From positions 62,001-126,000 of the forward strand of contig CAZZIP010000006.1 in assembly GCA_964654415.1 (NCBI GenBank): a DNA stretch of 64,000 nucleotides, given 5' to 3'. Shown in pieces: positions 51,905 through 60,468 of the stretch. The position numbers and the translations under genes are program-made. The DNA comes from Methylohalobius sp964654415 (GTDB lineage Bacteria > Pseudomonadota > Gammaproteobacteria > Methylococcales > Methylothermaceae). The notes below the pieces were generated by a model, which saw nothing but the letters and a program-made list of their open reading frames with translations, did not search any database and was not told the DNA's origin. Numbering within the stretch: the first letter of the stretch is position 1; each line of letters begins with the position of its first letter.

Positions 51905-54504
51905 AAACTTTGACGACTTCGGCAATCCGTACCTTGTTTTTGGATTACTTCCGCGAGCGCGGTCACACCATCGTGCCTTCCAGTTCCTTGATTCCGGTGG
52001 GTGATCCGACTTTGTTGTTCACCAACGCCGGCATGGTTCAATTCAAGGACGTGTTCCTGGGGCGAGAAAGCAGGCCCTATACCCGCGCGGCATCGAGCCA
52101 AAAATGCTTGCGCGCCGGCGGCAAGCACAACGATCTAGAAAACGTCGGTTACACCGCGCGCCATCACACTTTCTTCGAGATGCTGGGCAACTTCAGCTTC
52201 GGCGACTATTTCAAGCGCGAAGCGATTGAGTATGCGTGGGAATTTCTCACCCAGGTGCTAGAGGTCCCTAAGGAGAGGCTGTGGGTGACGGTGTTCGAAG
52301 AGGACGACGAAGCCGCCGCCATCTGGCTCGAACAAATCAAGGTCGATCCGCAGCGCTTCTCCCGCATCGGTGCCAAGGACAACTTTTGGGCGATGGGGGA
52401 CACCGGACCTTGTGGTCCGTGCAGCGAGATCTTCTACGACCATGGCCCGGGGATTCCGGGTGGCCCCCCTGGCTCGCCCGAGGCCGATGGTGACCGCTAC
52501 GTGGAGATCTGGAACCTAGTGTTCATGCAATACGATCGGGCGGCCGATGGGACTTTGACGCCGCTTCCCAAGCCTTCGGTAGACACCGGCATGGGGTTGG
52601 AGCGGATCGCAGCGGTCATGCAGGGGGTACACAGCAACTACGATATCGATCTGTTTCGCCACCTGATTCGGGCGGCTGCCGATTTGGCTCATACCGACGA
52701 CTTAAAGAATAGTTCGCTGAAGGTGATCGCCGACCACATTCGGGCCGCAGCGTTCCTGATCGCCGATGGTGTTCTGCCGGCGAACGAGGGGCGCGGATAC
52801 GTGCTGCGCCGCATCATCCGCCGGGCCGTCCGACACGGGTATCGGCTCGGTATCCGCGAACCTTTCTTCTACCAATTGGTCGCTCCGTTGGGAGAAGTAA
52901 TGGGGGAGGCTTATCCTGAAATCGTAGTGGCCCGCCCCCAGATTGAACAAGTGCTCAGGCGTGAAGAAGAGCGCTTCGCCGAGACTTTGGAACAAGGGAT
53001 CCGGCTCTTGGAAGACAGCCTGAGAAAGCTTGAAGGGAGGCGGATTCCGGGCAGTTTGATTTTCTTACTTTATGACACTTATGGCTTCCCAGTCGACCTG
53101 ACCCGGGATTTTGCTCTAGAACACGGCCTAGAATTAGACCTTGAGGGATTTGAGCAAGCCATGGCCGAACAGCGCGAGCGGGCCAGGGCGGCGAGCGGCT
53201 TTGCTGCCGACTACCACAAAGTTGTCCCGATCTACGGCAGAACCTCCTTCGTCGGTTATGACCGGCTCGAGATCAAAGCTAAAATCATCGCTCTTCTCAA
53301 GGACAGCGAGCAAATCGAAGCTTTGGCCGCGGGGGAGTCCGGTGCAGTCGTCCTGGACCAGACGCCATTTTATGCCGAAGGCGGTGGTCAGGTGGGAGAT
53401 AAGGGGCAGATTGTGACTGCTTCCGGCGTATTCCGAGTCGAAGACACCCGCAAGCACGGCGACATCTGGCTGCATTTGGGTAAGGTAGTGCAAGGTCATA
53501 TCGACCGTGGCGCTGAATGCACCGCGCGGGTGGACGAAGAACTGCGTCGCGCTACCGCCTTGAATCATTCTGCCACTCACCTGCTGCACGCAGCCTTAAG
53601 AAGGCTTTTGGGTGGGCACGTCCAGCAGAAAGGTTCCCTAGTGGATGCCGAACGGTTGCGGTTCGATTTTTCGCATTTTGAGCCGCTTACGCGCGTGCAG
53701 CTTGAGGAGATCGAGCGAATGGTCAACTCCGAGATCCGCAAGAACCAGCCGGTGATCGCCGAAGTGATGGCCATGGAGGATGCCCTAGCTGCTGGCGCTG
53801 TTGCCTTGTTTGGAGAAAAATACGGCGAGCGCGTCAGAGTGCTGAGGATCGGTGATTTCTCAGTGGAGTTGTGCGGTGGCACCCACGTGCGTCGTTCTGG
53901 CGACATTGGCTTGTTTAAGATCATCGCCGAAACTGGCATCGCCTCCGGTATTCGGCGGATCGAGGCGGTCACGGGGGAATACGCGCTGCGTTGGGTCCAG
54001 CAGGCCGACCGTTGCTTAAGTGCCTTGGCAGGATTGCTGCGCTGTCAGCCTAAGGAGCTGGAGGACAAGGTGAGTCAGCTACTGGAAAGGAATCGCCAGT
54101 TGGAGAGGGAGCTGGAACGCCTCCAAGCCAAATTGGCAACCAAAGCCGGCGGCGACCTGGCGTCCCAGGCAGTGGACGTGGAGGGAATCAAAGTGCTTGC
54201 CGCCTGCCTAGACGTTGGTGATCCTAGGGCTCTGCGTACTATCGTCGACCAGCTCAAAGACAAGCTGGGCAGCGCAGCGATTGTCCTAGCGACGGTAAAG
54301 GATGACAAGGTCACGTTGGTCGCTGGCGCGACTAAGGACCTCACCGACCGCATCCGGGCCGGGGAGTTGGTCAACTTTGTCGCTGGCCAGGTAGGAGGGC
54401 GCGGCGGCGGGCGCGCGGATTTCGCACAGGCCGGTGGAACCCAGCCGGAGAAACTGAATCAGGCGCTGGCCTCCGTGGCGGATTGGGTAAGAGAACGCTT
54501 GTGA
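51901..54504 (+). CDS. alaS: Alanyl-tRNA synthetase
   Basis: Charges tRNA-Ala, 867 residues. Class II catalytic core (1-440; FFEMLGNFSFGDYFKREAI, GMGLERIAAVMQG), an editing domain with NHSATHLLHAAL (HxxxH) and the CGGTHV zinc site, and a C-terminal oligomerisation domain ending in the glycine-rich GGRGGGRADFAQAGG. All parts are intact. The ATGA overlap with recX couples it to the recA group, a conserved gammaproteobacterial order. Confidence 0.98.
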   Translation: MKTLTTSAIRTLFLDYFRERGHTIVPSSSLIPVGDPTLLFTNAGMVQFKDVFLGRESRPYTRAASSQKCLRAGGKHNDLENVGYTARHHTFFEMLGNFSFGDYFKREAIEYAWEFLTQVLEVPKERLWVTVFEEDDEAAAIWLEQIKVDPQRFSRIGAKDNFWAMGDTGPCGPCSEIFYDHGPGIPGGPPGSPEADGDRYVEIWNLVFMQYDRAADGTLTPLPKPSVDTGMGLERIAAVMQGVHSNYDIDLFRHLIRAAADLAHTDDLKNSSLKVIADHIRAAAFLIADGVLPANEGRGYVLRRIIRRAVRHGYRLGIREPFFYQLVAPLGEVMGEAYPEIVVARPQIEQVLRREEERFAETLEQGIRLLEDSLRKLEGRRIPGSLIFLLYDTYGFPVDLTRDFALEHGLELDLEGFEQAMAEQRERARAASGFAADYHKVVPIYGRTSFVGYDRLEIKAKIIALLKDSEQIEALAAGESGAVVLDQTPFYAEGGGQVGDKGQIVTASGVFRVEDTRKHGDIWLHLGKVVQGHIDRGAECTARVDEELRRATALNHSATHLLHAALRRLLGGHVQQKGSLVDAERLRFDFSHFEPLTRVQLEEIERMVNSEIRKNQPVIAEVMAMEDALAAGAVALFGEKYGERVRVLRIGDFSVELCGGTHVRRSGDIGLFKIIAETGIASGIRRIEAVTGEYALRWVQQADRCLSALAGLLRCQPKELEDKVSQLLERNRQLERELERLQAKLATKAGGDLASQAVDVEGIKVLAACLDVGDPRALRTIVDQLKDKLGSAAIVLATVKDDKVTLVAGATKDLTDRIRAGELVNFVAGQVGGRGGGRADFAQAGGTQPEKLNQALASVADWVRERL

Positions 54505-54511
54505 GGCAGTG

Positions 54512-55738
54512 ATGGCGCTTTACGTTCATAAATACGGTGGTACTTCGGTCGGCACGATTGAGCGAATCAAACACGTGGCGACTAAGATCGTCCAGGCTAA
54601 GCAGTGCGGTGACGAGCTTGTGGTCGTGGTTTCGGCCATGAGCGGTGAGACCGACCGATTGCTTGGACTGGCGCGGCAGATCCAGGATCGGCCCAATCCA
54701 CGCGAACTGGACGTACTCCTGGCCACCGGCGAGCAGGTTACTATCGCCTTGTTGTGCATGGCGCTGGAGACGCTAGGGTGTCCCGCCGGTTCTTACACCG
54801 GGGCACAGGCCAGGATTCTCACCGATGCGGTCCACACTAAGGCGCGGATTTTAGACATCGACACTTCCCGTATCCGCAGAGACTTGGCCCAGGGTAAAGT
54901 GGTGGTAGTGGCGGGCTTCCAAGGGGTGAACGAGGAAGGCGATATCACCACCTTAGGCCGGGGTGGTTCCGACACCACTGCAGTAGCTTTGGCCGCCGCT
55001 CTCAGGGCGGATGAATGCCGCATCTACACCGATGTGGATGGGGTATACACTACCGATCCCAGGGTCGAACCCAAAGCCAGGCGCTTAGACCGGATTACTT
55101 TTGAAGAAATGTTGGAGATGGCCAGCCTGGGCTCCAAGGTGTTGCAGATCCGCTCGGTGGAGTTTGCCGGCAAGTACAACGTTCCCTTAAGGGTGCTGTC
55201 CACCTTCGACGACGGCCCCGGAACTTTGATCACCTACGAGGATGAGAATATGGAACAAGCGTTGATTTCCGGTATCGCCTTCAATCGGGACGAGGCCAAG
55301 CTGACGGTGGAGGGCGTCCCCGACCGCCCAGGTATCGCCGCCGCGATCTTGGGGCCAATCGCCGACGCCAATATCGAGGTGGATATGATCGTCCAGAACG
55401 TAGCTGAAGACGATACCACCGATTTTACTTTCACCGTTCACCGCAATGACTATCCCAAGGCTTTGGACATCTTGGAGCATATGCGGCGCGATCTGGGGGC
55501 ACGCCGGATCACCGGCGACGACCGCATCGTCAAAGTATCGCTGGTAGGAGTGGGGATGCGTTCCCACGCCGGTATTGCGAGCAAGATGTTCCGGGCCCTT
55601 GCCCAGGAGGGAATCAATATCCGCATGATATCCACTTCGGAGATTAAGATTTCGGTGGTGTTGGACGAAAAATACTTGGAACTTGCCGTGCGTACCTTGC
55701 ACGATACTTTTGAACTGGACAAGGCGCCGGCGGTTTGA
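54512..55738 (+). CDS. lysC: Aspartate kinase
   Basis: First enzyme of the aspartate family (Lys, Thr, Met) pathway. The 408 residues have the kinase domain (1-245; HKYGGTSVG, GRGGSDTTAVALAAAL) and two C-terminal ACT domains (about 265-400) that mediate feedback by lysine and/or threonine. It is the monofunctional LysC alpha/beta type known from Pseudomonas. The ATG at 54512 is preferred to the GTG directly before it. Confidence 0.96.
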   Translation: MALYVHKYGGTSVGTIERIKHVATKIVQAKQCGDELVVVVSAMSGETDRLLGLARQIQDRPNPRELDVLLATGEQVTIALLCMALETLGCPAGSYTGAQARILTDAVHTKARILDIDTSRIRRDLAQGKVVVVAGFQGVNEEGDITTLGRGGSDTTAVALAAALRADECRIYTDVDGVYTTDPRVEPKARRLDRITFEEMLEMASLGSKVLQIRSVEFAGKYNVPLRVLSTFDDGPGTLITYEDENMEQALISGIAFNRDEAKLTVEGVPDRPGIAAAILGPIADANIEVDMIVQNVAEDDTTDFTFTVHRNDYPKALDILEHMRRDLGARRITGDDRIVKVSLVGVGMRSHAGIASKMFRALAQEGINIRMISTSEIKISVVLDEKYLELAVRTLHDTFELDKAPAV

Positions 55739-55745
55739 TTTGGAT

Positions 55746-55773
55746 TTGCCCCTCAAAAACGAGGTGTTATAAT
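55746..55773 (+). promoter_or_regulatory. Extended -10 promoter for csrA
   Basis: TGTTATAAT at 55765-55773 is a perfect extended -10; TTGCCC at 55746-55751 is a -35 candidate 16 bases upstream. The csrA ATG follows 74 bases later, leaving a leader of about 65 bases. Confidence 0.65.
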
Positions 55774-55846
55774 TGATTTGAGCTGCTTTCAGTGCCAGCG
55801 CGATTTGCGCCGTGACTGATTTCAGTAAACGGAAAGGACGATTCAA

Positions 55847-56092
55847 ATGCTTATTCTGACCCGGAGAGTAGGGGAAACGCTGGTCATTGGCGATAACGTC
55901 ACAGTCACCGTGCTTGGCGTCAAGGGCAACCAGGTTCGCATTGGCGTCAATGCGCCCAAGGATGTCGCGGTCCATCGTGAAGAAATCTACGAACGCATCA
56001 GGCGCGAAAAGGAGAGCGCAGTCCAGCCGACGCTTGGATCTGAGCCGATTTCAGACGCTGGACCGTCTGACGGTGAATCTGAAGCCGAATAG
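55847..56092 (+). CDS. csrA: Carbon storage regulator CsrA
   Basis: Dimeric RNA-binding protein that blocks or stabilises mRNAs at GGA sites, governing carbon storage, motility and biofilm switching. The 81 residues start MLILTRRVGETLVIGD and hold the conserved GVNAPKDVAVHREEIYERI; Arg44-type RNA contacts are present. The acidic tail from about residue 60 is longer than in E. coli CsrA (61 residues). The lysC-csrA-tRNA-Ser order is conserved in gammaproteobacteria. Glycogen synthase and the flagellar genes here are classical Csr targets. Confidence 0.97.
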   Translation: MLILTRRVGETLVIGDNVTVTVLGVKGNQVRIGVNAPKDVAVHREEIYERIRREKESAVQPTLGSEPISDAGPSDGESEAE

Positions 56093-56118
56093 CGGATACG
56101 CTCCAAATTCAAATGATC

Positions 56119-56210
56119 GGAGAGGTGGCCGAGTAGGTCGAAGGCGCTCCCCTGCTAAGGGAGTATGGGCCAAAAGCCCATCGAGGGTTCGAATCCCTCC
56201 CTCTCCGCCA
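56119..56210 (+). tRNA. tRNA-Ser (anticodon GCU)
   Basis: Acceptor GGAGAGG pairs with CCTCTCC, discriminator G, and CCA is encoded. The anticodon loop CTGCTAA gives GCT at 56154-56156, and a long variable arm (GGGCCAAAAGCCC type) is present. It lies 26 bases after csrA, the usual place. Confidence 0.97.
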
Positions 56211-56343
56211 ACCTAGGAAAAAACCTTAAGTAGTTGTAGGAACGGCTGGCAGTTGCTACGCTCTTCGCCAAGCCCGTCCTATAGACAGGCCATCAATCTC
56301 CCCCTCTTGCCAAGCAGCAGCTTTTGCCCTCTGAGCGATTGAA

Positions 56344-56377
56344 TTGTCATCTTTTTGTAATTTTCGCTTGGCATTAT
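56344..56377 (+). promoter_or_regulatory. PHO box and -10 for the porin gene
   Basis: TTGTCAT-CTTT-TTGTAAT at 56344-56361 has the 7-4-7 layout of a PHO box, each repeat one mismatch from consensus. CATTAT at 56372-56377 follows after exactly ten bases. A start near 56384 leaves about 20 bases before the ATG. Confidence 0.7.
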
Positions 56378-56402
56378 TTTTTTTTTTAGCTGGAGAAGAA
56401 GC

Positions 56403-57800
56403 ATGCGGCTTAAAAAACTTGCACTGATGAGCTTTGTTTTACTGCCATCCTTAGGGGTAGCAGCCGAATCCGATGCGGTGCTGGAACTCCTCAAGGCCTT
56501 GAAGGCCAAGGGGACCATCGACGAGGCCACTTATCAGAAAGTCGAACAAGCTTTGAAAAAAGACCAAAAAGACGAGGAAAAAGTCAAACAAGCGGTCAAA
56601 AAGCTCGAAGAACAGCCCAAGATCGACACCAAGGGCAAGTTCGAGATCGCCAGTCCCGATGGGGATTATAAGTTGCGCATCGGTGGCCGCGTGCACCTGA
56701 ACGGCGGATTCGTGCGCAACGACGACGGAAGCGTTACGCGCACCAAGTTTGAAGATGGGGTAGACGTGCGCCGCGCGCGTTTGGAGGTGCGGGGTACCCT
56801 ATGGAAAGCGTGGGACTACAGAGTCCATTACGAGTTCTCCGGCTCGGAGCCTGAATCCGATGCGGGTTTGCGCGACATCTATATCGCTTACCGTTTCCAA
56901 GACCTCCCGCAGAACTGGCCGCTGATGGTCATGCTTGGGCAGTTCAAGGAACCTCTGGGGCTGGAAAGCTTAAATAGCTCCAACGATATGACTTTTATCG
57001 AACGCGCCATCGGTTCGCGCCTGTTTCACGACTTTGGCGGTGCCAGCGACGGCCGTCGCGTAGGAATTGGCCTGTTTACCCACGGTCATGAATTGTGGAC
57101 GGCGCAGGCCGCCGTGTTCGGTAAGGGGGCGGCGGGTAACGAGTTCGGCAAGACCCAAGACTCTGATCCTTTGGTATTCACCGGCCGCGCGACCCTGGCA
57201 CCCTGGCATGGCGAAGAGGGAGTCGTACACCTGGGAATGGGCGGATCCTGGCTCAGATTCGACGGCCCCAGCGAGGTGCGTTTTCGCGCCGTGCCTGAGG
57301 AGCGCGTTGGGGAGGCAGTGCGTTTTCTCGACACCGGCTTACTCGATGGAGTTAAAAACGTAGTGCGCCTGATGCCCGAGGCGGCGCTGATCTATGGCCC
57401 CTTCTCGCTGCAAGGCGAATACCAACGCGCCCAGCTCTATGGCAAGCAAAACTTTAATTTTGACGCCTGGTACGCTCAGGCTACCTGGACCCTGACCGGC
57501 GAGCCCAGAGAGTACGAATTTGAGAACGGTCTCATCCACAATCCTCACCCCAACACCTTAGTTGGCAAAGGCGGATGGGGCGCGTGGGAACTGGCGGCCC
57601 GCTACAGCAAAGCCAATTTGAGCGACTGCGCCCATCCTCAGTGTGCTGCTGAGCGCAACGCTACCTTTGGCCTCAACTGGTACGTCAACCCCAACGCCAA
57701 GCTGATGTTCAACTACGTGCGCGTCTTGGACATCAACAAAGGGACGTTCAAAGGCGTCAACCCCGACTTCTTCGAGGCTTCGGCGAGGGTGTACTTCTAA
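56403..57800 (+). CDS. OprP/OprO-type phosphate porin
   Basis: Outer-membrane beta-barrel of 465 residues. Signal peptide about 1-20 (LGVAAES), a charged helical/coiled-coil stretch (about 25-80, Lys/Glu-rich), then the porin O/P domain with KLRIGGRVHLNGGF, GVDVRRARLEVRGTLWKAW and LGQFKEPLGLE, ending in Phe (ARVYF), the outer-membrane insertion signal. OprP and OprO take up phosphate and polyphosphate in Pseudomonas. A PHO box directly upstream supports a phosphate role. GGAGAAG precedes the ATG. Confidence 0.92.
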   Translation: MRLKKLALMSFVLLPSLGVAAESDAVLELLKALKAKGTIDEATYQKVEQALKKDQKDEEKVKQAVKKLEEQPKIDTKGKFEIASPDGDYKLRIGGRVHLNGGFVRNDDGSVTRTKFEDGVDVRRARLEVRGTLWKAWDYRVHYEFSGSEPESDAGLRDIYIAYRFQDLPQNWPLMVMLGQFKEPLGLESLNSSNDMTFIERAIGSRLFHDFGGASDGRRVGIGLFTHGHELWTAQAAVFGKGAAGNEFGKTQDSDPLVFTGRATLAPWHGEEGVVHLGMGGSWLRFDGPSEVRFRAVPEERVGEAVRFLDTGLLDGVKNVVRLMPEAALIYGPFSLQGEYQRAQLYGKQNFNFDAWYAQATWTLTGEPREYEFENGLIHNPHPNTLVGKGGWGAWELAARYSKANLSDCAHPQCAAERNATFGLNWYVNPNAKLMFNYVRVLDINKGTFKGVNPDFFEASARVYF

Positions 57801-57805
57801 GGTAG

Positions 57806-57843
57806 GGGCAGGTTTTAAACCTGCCCAGGTTTCAAACCTGCCC
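57806..57843. repeat. Tandem palindromic repeat between porin and psd
   Basis: GGGCAGGTTT-T-AAACCTGCCC is a perfect 21-base palindrome, followed immediately by a second unit AGGTTT-C-AAACCTGCCC. It may terminate both converging genes. The psd stop codon lies inside it and its last codons are read from it. This GGCAGGTTT/AAACCTGCC unit looks like a small dispersed REP-type element. Confidence 0.75.
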
Positions 57844-58672
57844 TTGCAGCCAGGATTTCTCCCACGCGCGCTTTTTTTCTTGCCTGAACGCGCCAGATGA
57901 GGCTAGCAGGAGGAAACAGAAGGATCACCGTCGAGCCTAGGTGAAAACGTCCAAGCTCGGCCCCCCGCTCAAGGCGCAGGCCATCGTAGCGCCAACGGCG
58001 GATTTGCCTGCCGGAGGGAGGGGTCACCAGCCCGTGCCAGACGGTCTCGATCCCGGCCACGAGCAGGGCCCCTACCAGCACTATTGCCATAGGGCCAAGC
58101 TCGGTGTCGAACAGGCACACCACGCGCTCGTTGCGGGCAAACAGGTTTTCCACCTCTTCGGCGGTGGATTCGCTCACCGAAAACAGGCATCCGGGAATGT
58201 GGAGCATCTCTTTAAGCGTGCCGGGGTAAGGCATGTGCACGCGGTGGTAGTCGCGCGGCGAAAGATAAATAGTGGCAAATTCCCCATCGACGAACGGCTC
58301 AGCCAAAGCGGCATCACCCAAAAGCGCCTGCGCCGAGTAGTCTCGGCCTTTGGCCTGGATCAACCATTCCCCCGTTAAGCTGCCGAGCTGGCTTAAGCGG
58401 CCGTCGGCCGGGCAGACGATGAATTCTGGATCTTGAGGAAGCGGCCGAGCGCCAGGTTTGAGAGCGCGGGTGAAAAACTCATCAAAGCAGGCATACGCTT
58501 TGGGATTTTCGATTTCCGCCTCGGTCAGATCGACCTGGTAGCGGCGGGCGAACAGCAAAATCAAGGCGTTCTTGAGCCAGCCGATGCGACAACGGGCGAT
58601 CTTTCCCGCTAGGCGTGAGAGGGCGTGCTGGGGAAGTAGGTACTGCAACCAGACAAACAGGATCGCTTTCAT
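57815..58672 (-). CDS. psd: Phosphatidylserine decarboxylase
   Basis: Membrane-associated pyruvoyl enzyme making phosphatidylethanolamine. The 285 residues include the self-cleavage site FHLGSTVILLF (LGS motif, Ser becomes the pyruvoyl group), DYHRVHMPYPG and NERVVCLFDTELGPMAIVLVG. I start at ATG 58672, where the family begins (MKAILFVWLQYLLPQHALSR). The last eight or so residues (GLKPGQV) are encoded by a palindromic repeat. It is the last gene of the serine-cycle operon, overlapping the glycerate kinase by four bases. Confidence 0.95.
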   Translation of the reverse strand: MKAILFVWLQYLLPQHALSRLAGKIARCRIGWLKNALILLFARRYQVDLTEAEIENPKAYACFDEFFTRALKPGARPLPQDPEFIVCPADGRLSQLGSLTGEWLIQAKGRDYSAQALLGDAALAEPFVDGEFATIYLSPRDYHRVHMPYPGTLKEMLHIPGCLFSVSESTAEEVENLFARNERVVCLFDTELGPMAIVLVGALLVAGIETVWHGLVTPPSGRQIRRWRYDGLRLERGAELGRFHLGSTVILLFPPASLIWRVQARKKARVGEILAARAGLKPGQV

Positions 58673-59496
58673 CGGTATCCAATCGCGTGAATTTGGTGAT
58701 CTTCTCCCAAGGTCAACACCACATCGGCGCGATGGGGCATTTCTTCCAACATCCATAATGTAAGGCGCCTGTAGTGTTGGATGAAACGCTCAAGCGCTAC
58801 CTCATCCATGATCCGCAACGCGTGGCCTTGCCGGGCAAGCTCTCGTTCTTGTTCCAGGCGCCAGCGGAAGACGCACGCCATATTAGGCACCTTGAGCATG
58901 ACGAGCCGGTCCAGTAGGGCAAACAGGGGTGGATAAGTTTTCTCAAGCTGGGCGTTGACATAGCGGCGCCAGCAGCCGTCTGGGTCTTCGTATCTTTCGA
59001 AGTCGCTGATCGGTTCATGTAGCGCCGCTTCTGGTTGAGGACGCGCCCCTACGCACCAGCCTTCGAATAGAACGATATCCACTGCCCCCCGCCAGGTCGG
59101 CCACATTTGCCTGGGGCGACGGTCATCGGTGGCTTTGTCGAAGGCCGGGAGAGGGATTTCATTTCCTTCCTTAGCGGTTTTAAGGGCCTTCAAAAGGCGG
59201 ATTCCTAAGGCCACATCGTGGGTTCCCGGGACACCGCGGGTAGCAAGCAGCGGGTGGACGGTGCGGCTCAGATGGTATCGTTCGGCACGGGTCAGATAGA
59301 GGTCGTCGAGAGAGAGGCTTGCCACCCTGAGGCCAAAATCCTCAGTGAGCATGGTGGCAAGGAGCGCGGTCAAGGTGGACTTACCTGCCCCTTGAGCGCC
59401 GCTCACCCCGATGATCATTGGTGCTTGGAGCTTGTGGTTGGCCACCCAAGCAGCCAATTGGGCCAGGGTGCGTAGGCTGGATGGCGCAAAGGGCAT
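58669..59496 (-). CDS. D-glycerate 3-kinase-type P-loop kinase
   Basis: P-loop kinase of 275 residues like plant GLYK and its bacterial relatives, phosphorylating D-glycerate, probably to 3-phosphoglycerate. Walker A is GVSGAQGAGKSTLTALL (about 30-46); SLSLDDLYLTRAER and LPAFDKATDDRRP follow, as does VLFEGWCVGARP. Its position downstream of hydroxypyruvate reductase and serine-glyoxylate aminotransferase supports glycerate as substrate; related proteins are sometimes annotated only as kinases. It closes the serine-to-glycolysis branch. Confidence 0.88.
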   Translation of the reverse strand: MPFAPSSLRTLAQLAAWVANHKLQAPMIIGVSGAQGAGKSTLTALLATMLTEDFGLRVASLSLDDLYLTRAERYHLSRTVHPLLATRGVPGTHDVALGIRLLKALKTAKEGNEIPLPAFDKATDDRRPRQMWPTWRGAVDIVLFEGWCVGARPQPEAALHEPISDFERYEDPDGCWRRYVNAQLEKTYPPLFALLDRLVMLKVPNMACVFRWRLEQERELARQGHALRIMDEVALERFIQHYRRLTLWMLEEMPHRADVVLTLGEDHQIHAIGYR

Positions 59497-59499
59497 ATA

Positions 59500-60468
59500 T
59501 CAGGCGACTGTGTCCGGTGGAATCTTGCCGGCGAAGAAAGCCTCGAGGTTGGCCAACACCCGCCATCCCATCGCCTGGCGGGTTTCGAGGGTGGCGCTGC
59601 CCAGATGGGGCAAAAGGGTTACGTTTTCCAAGGCTGCCAAGCCAGGATGTATGTACGGCTCGTTCTCGTATACATCCAGGCCTGCCCCAGCCAGATGGCC
59701 GCTTTTGAGCGCCGCAATCAGAGCTTCGGTGTCCACCACCTCGCCGCGCGCGGTGTTGATTAGGAAGGATCCGCGCCGCATGAGCTTGAGCCGGCGCGCG
59801 TCGATGAGGTGGTAATTTCGTCTGTCCCCGGGGCAATGCAGGGTGACGAAATCGCACAAAGGCAGAAGCTCGTCGATGCTGGCACAGGGGGTGGCGTCTA
59901 GCTCGGCGGGGATTTCCGCAGGCAAAGGCCGCGGGTGGTAGTAGATAATGCGCATACCGAATCCGTGATGAGCGCGGCGGGCGACCGCCCGGCCGATGCG
60001 CCCCATGCCGATGATACCCAAGGTCTTGCCGCTGACCTTAGTGCCCAAAAGCTGAGTCGGCCGCCAGCCAGTCCAGCGGCCTGCACGCACCTGCCGTTCC
60101 CCCTCACCGGCGCGACGGGCAGTCATCAGGATCAGGGTCATGGCGAGATCGGCGGTGCACTCGGTGAGTACTCCAGGAGTATTGGTGACGGTAATGCCGC
60201 GCGCCCTGGCCGCCTCCAGGTCGATGTGGTTGACTCCGACGCCGAAGTTAGCAAGCAGGCGGCAGCGCAAGGGTTCAGTCTCCAGTACGCTGGTGTCGAT
60301 CCGATCGGTAACGGTGGGGCAGACCACATCATAATCGCGCAAGGCAGCTTTAGGCTCAGCGGCGGAGAAAGGATGATCGTCCTCGTTCAAGGTGACCGCA
60401 TACCGCCGCTTGATCTCGGCTTCGACGGATTCAGGCCAGCGCGCGGTAAGCAGAACTTTGGCAGGCAT
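59500..60468 (-). CDS. hprA: Hydroxypyruvate reductase / D-glycerate dehydrogenase
   Basis: NAD(P)H-dependent 2-hydroxyacid dehydrogenase reducing hydroxypyruvate to D-glycerate. The 322 residues show the nucleotide fold GIIGMGRIGRAVARRA and the catalytic set NTARGEVVD (Arg), ENEPYIHPGL (Glu) and LPHLGSAT (His). Glyoxylate reductase is the nearest alternative; context with serine-glyoxylate aminotransferase and glycerate kinase favours hydroxypyruvate. I start at ATG 60468, one base overlapping the upstream stop (TGATG); a start at 60504 would add 12 residues. Confidence 0.92.
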   Translation of the reverse strand: MPAKVLLTARWPESVEAEIKRRYAVTLNEDDHPFSAAEPKAALRDYDVVCPTVTDRIDTSVLETEPLRCRLLANFGVGVNHIDLEAARARGITVTNTPGVLTECTADLAMTLILMTARRAGEGERQVRAGRWTGWRPTQLLGTKVSGKTLGIIGMGRIGRAVARRAHHGFGMRIIYYHPRPLPAEIPAELDATPCASIDELLPLCDFVTLHCPGDRRNYHLIDARRLKLMRRGSFLINTARGEVVDTEALIAALKSGHLAGAGLDVYENEPYIHPGLAALENVTLLPHLGSATLETRQAMGWRVLANLEAFFAGKIPPDTVA

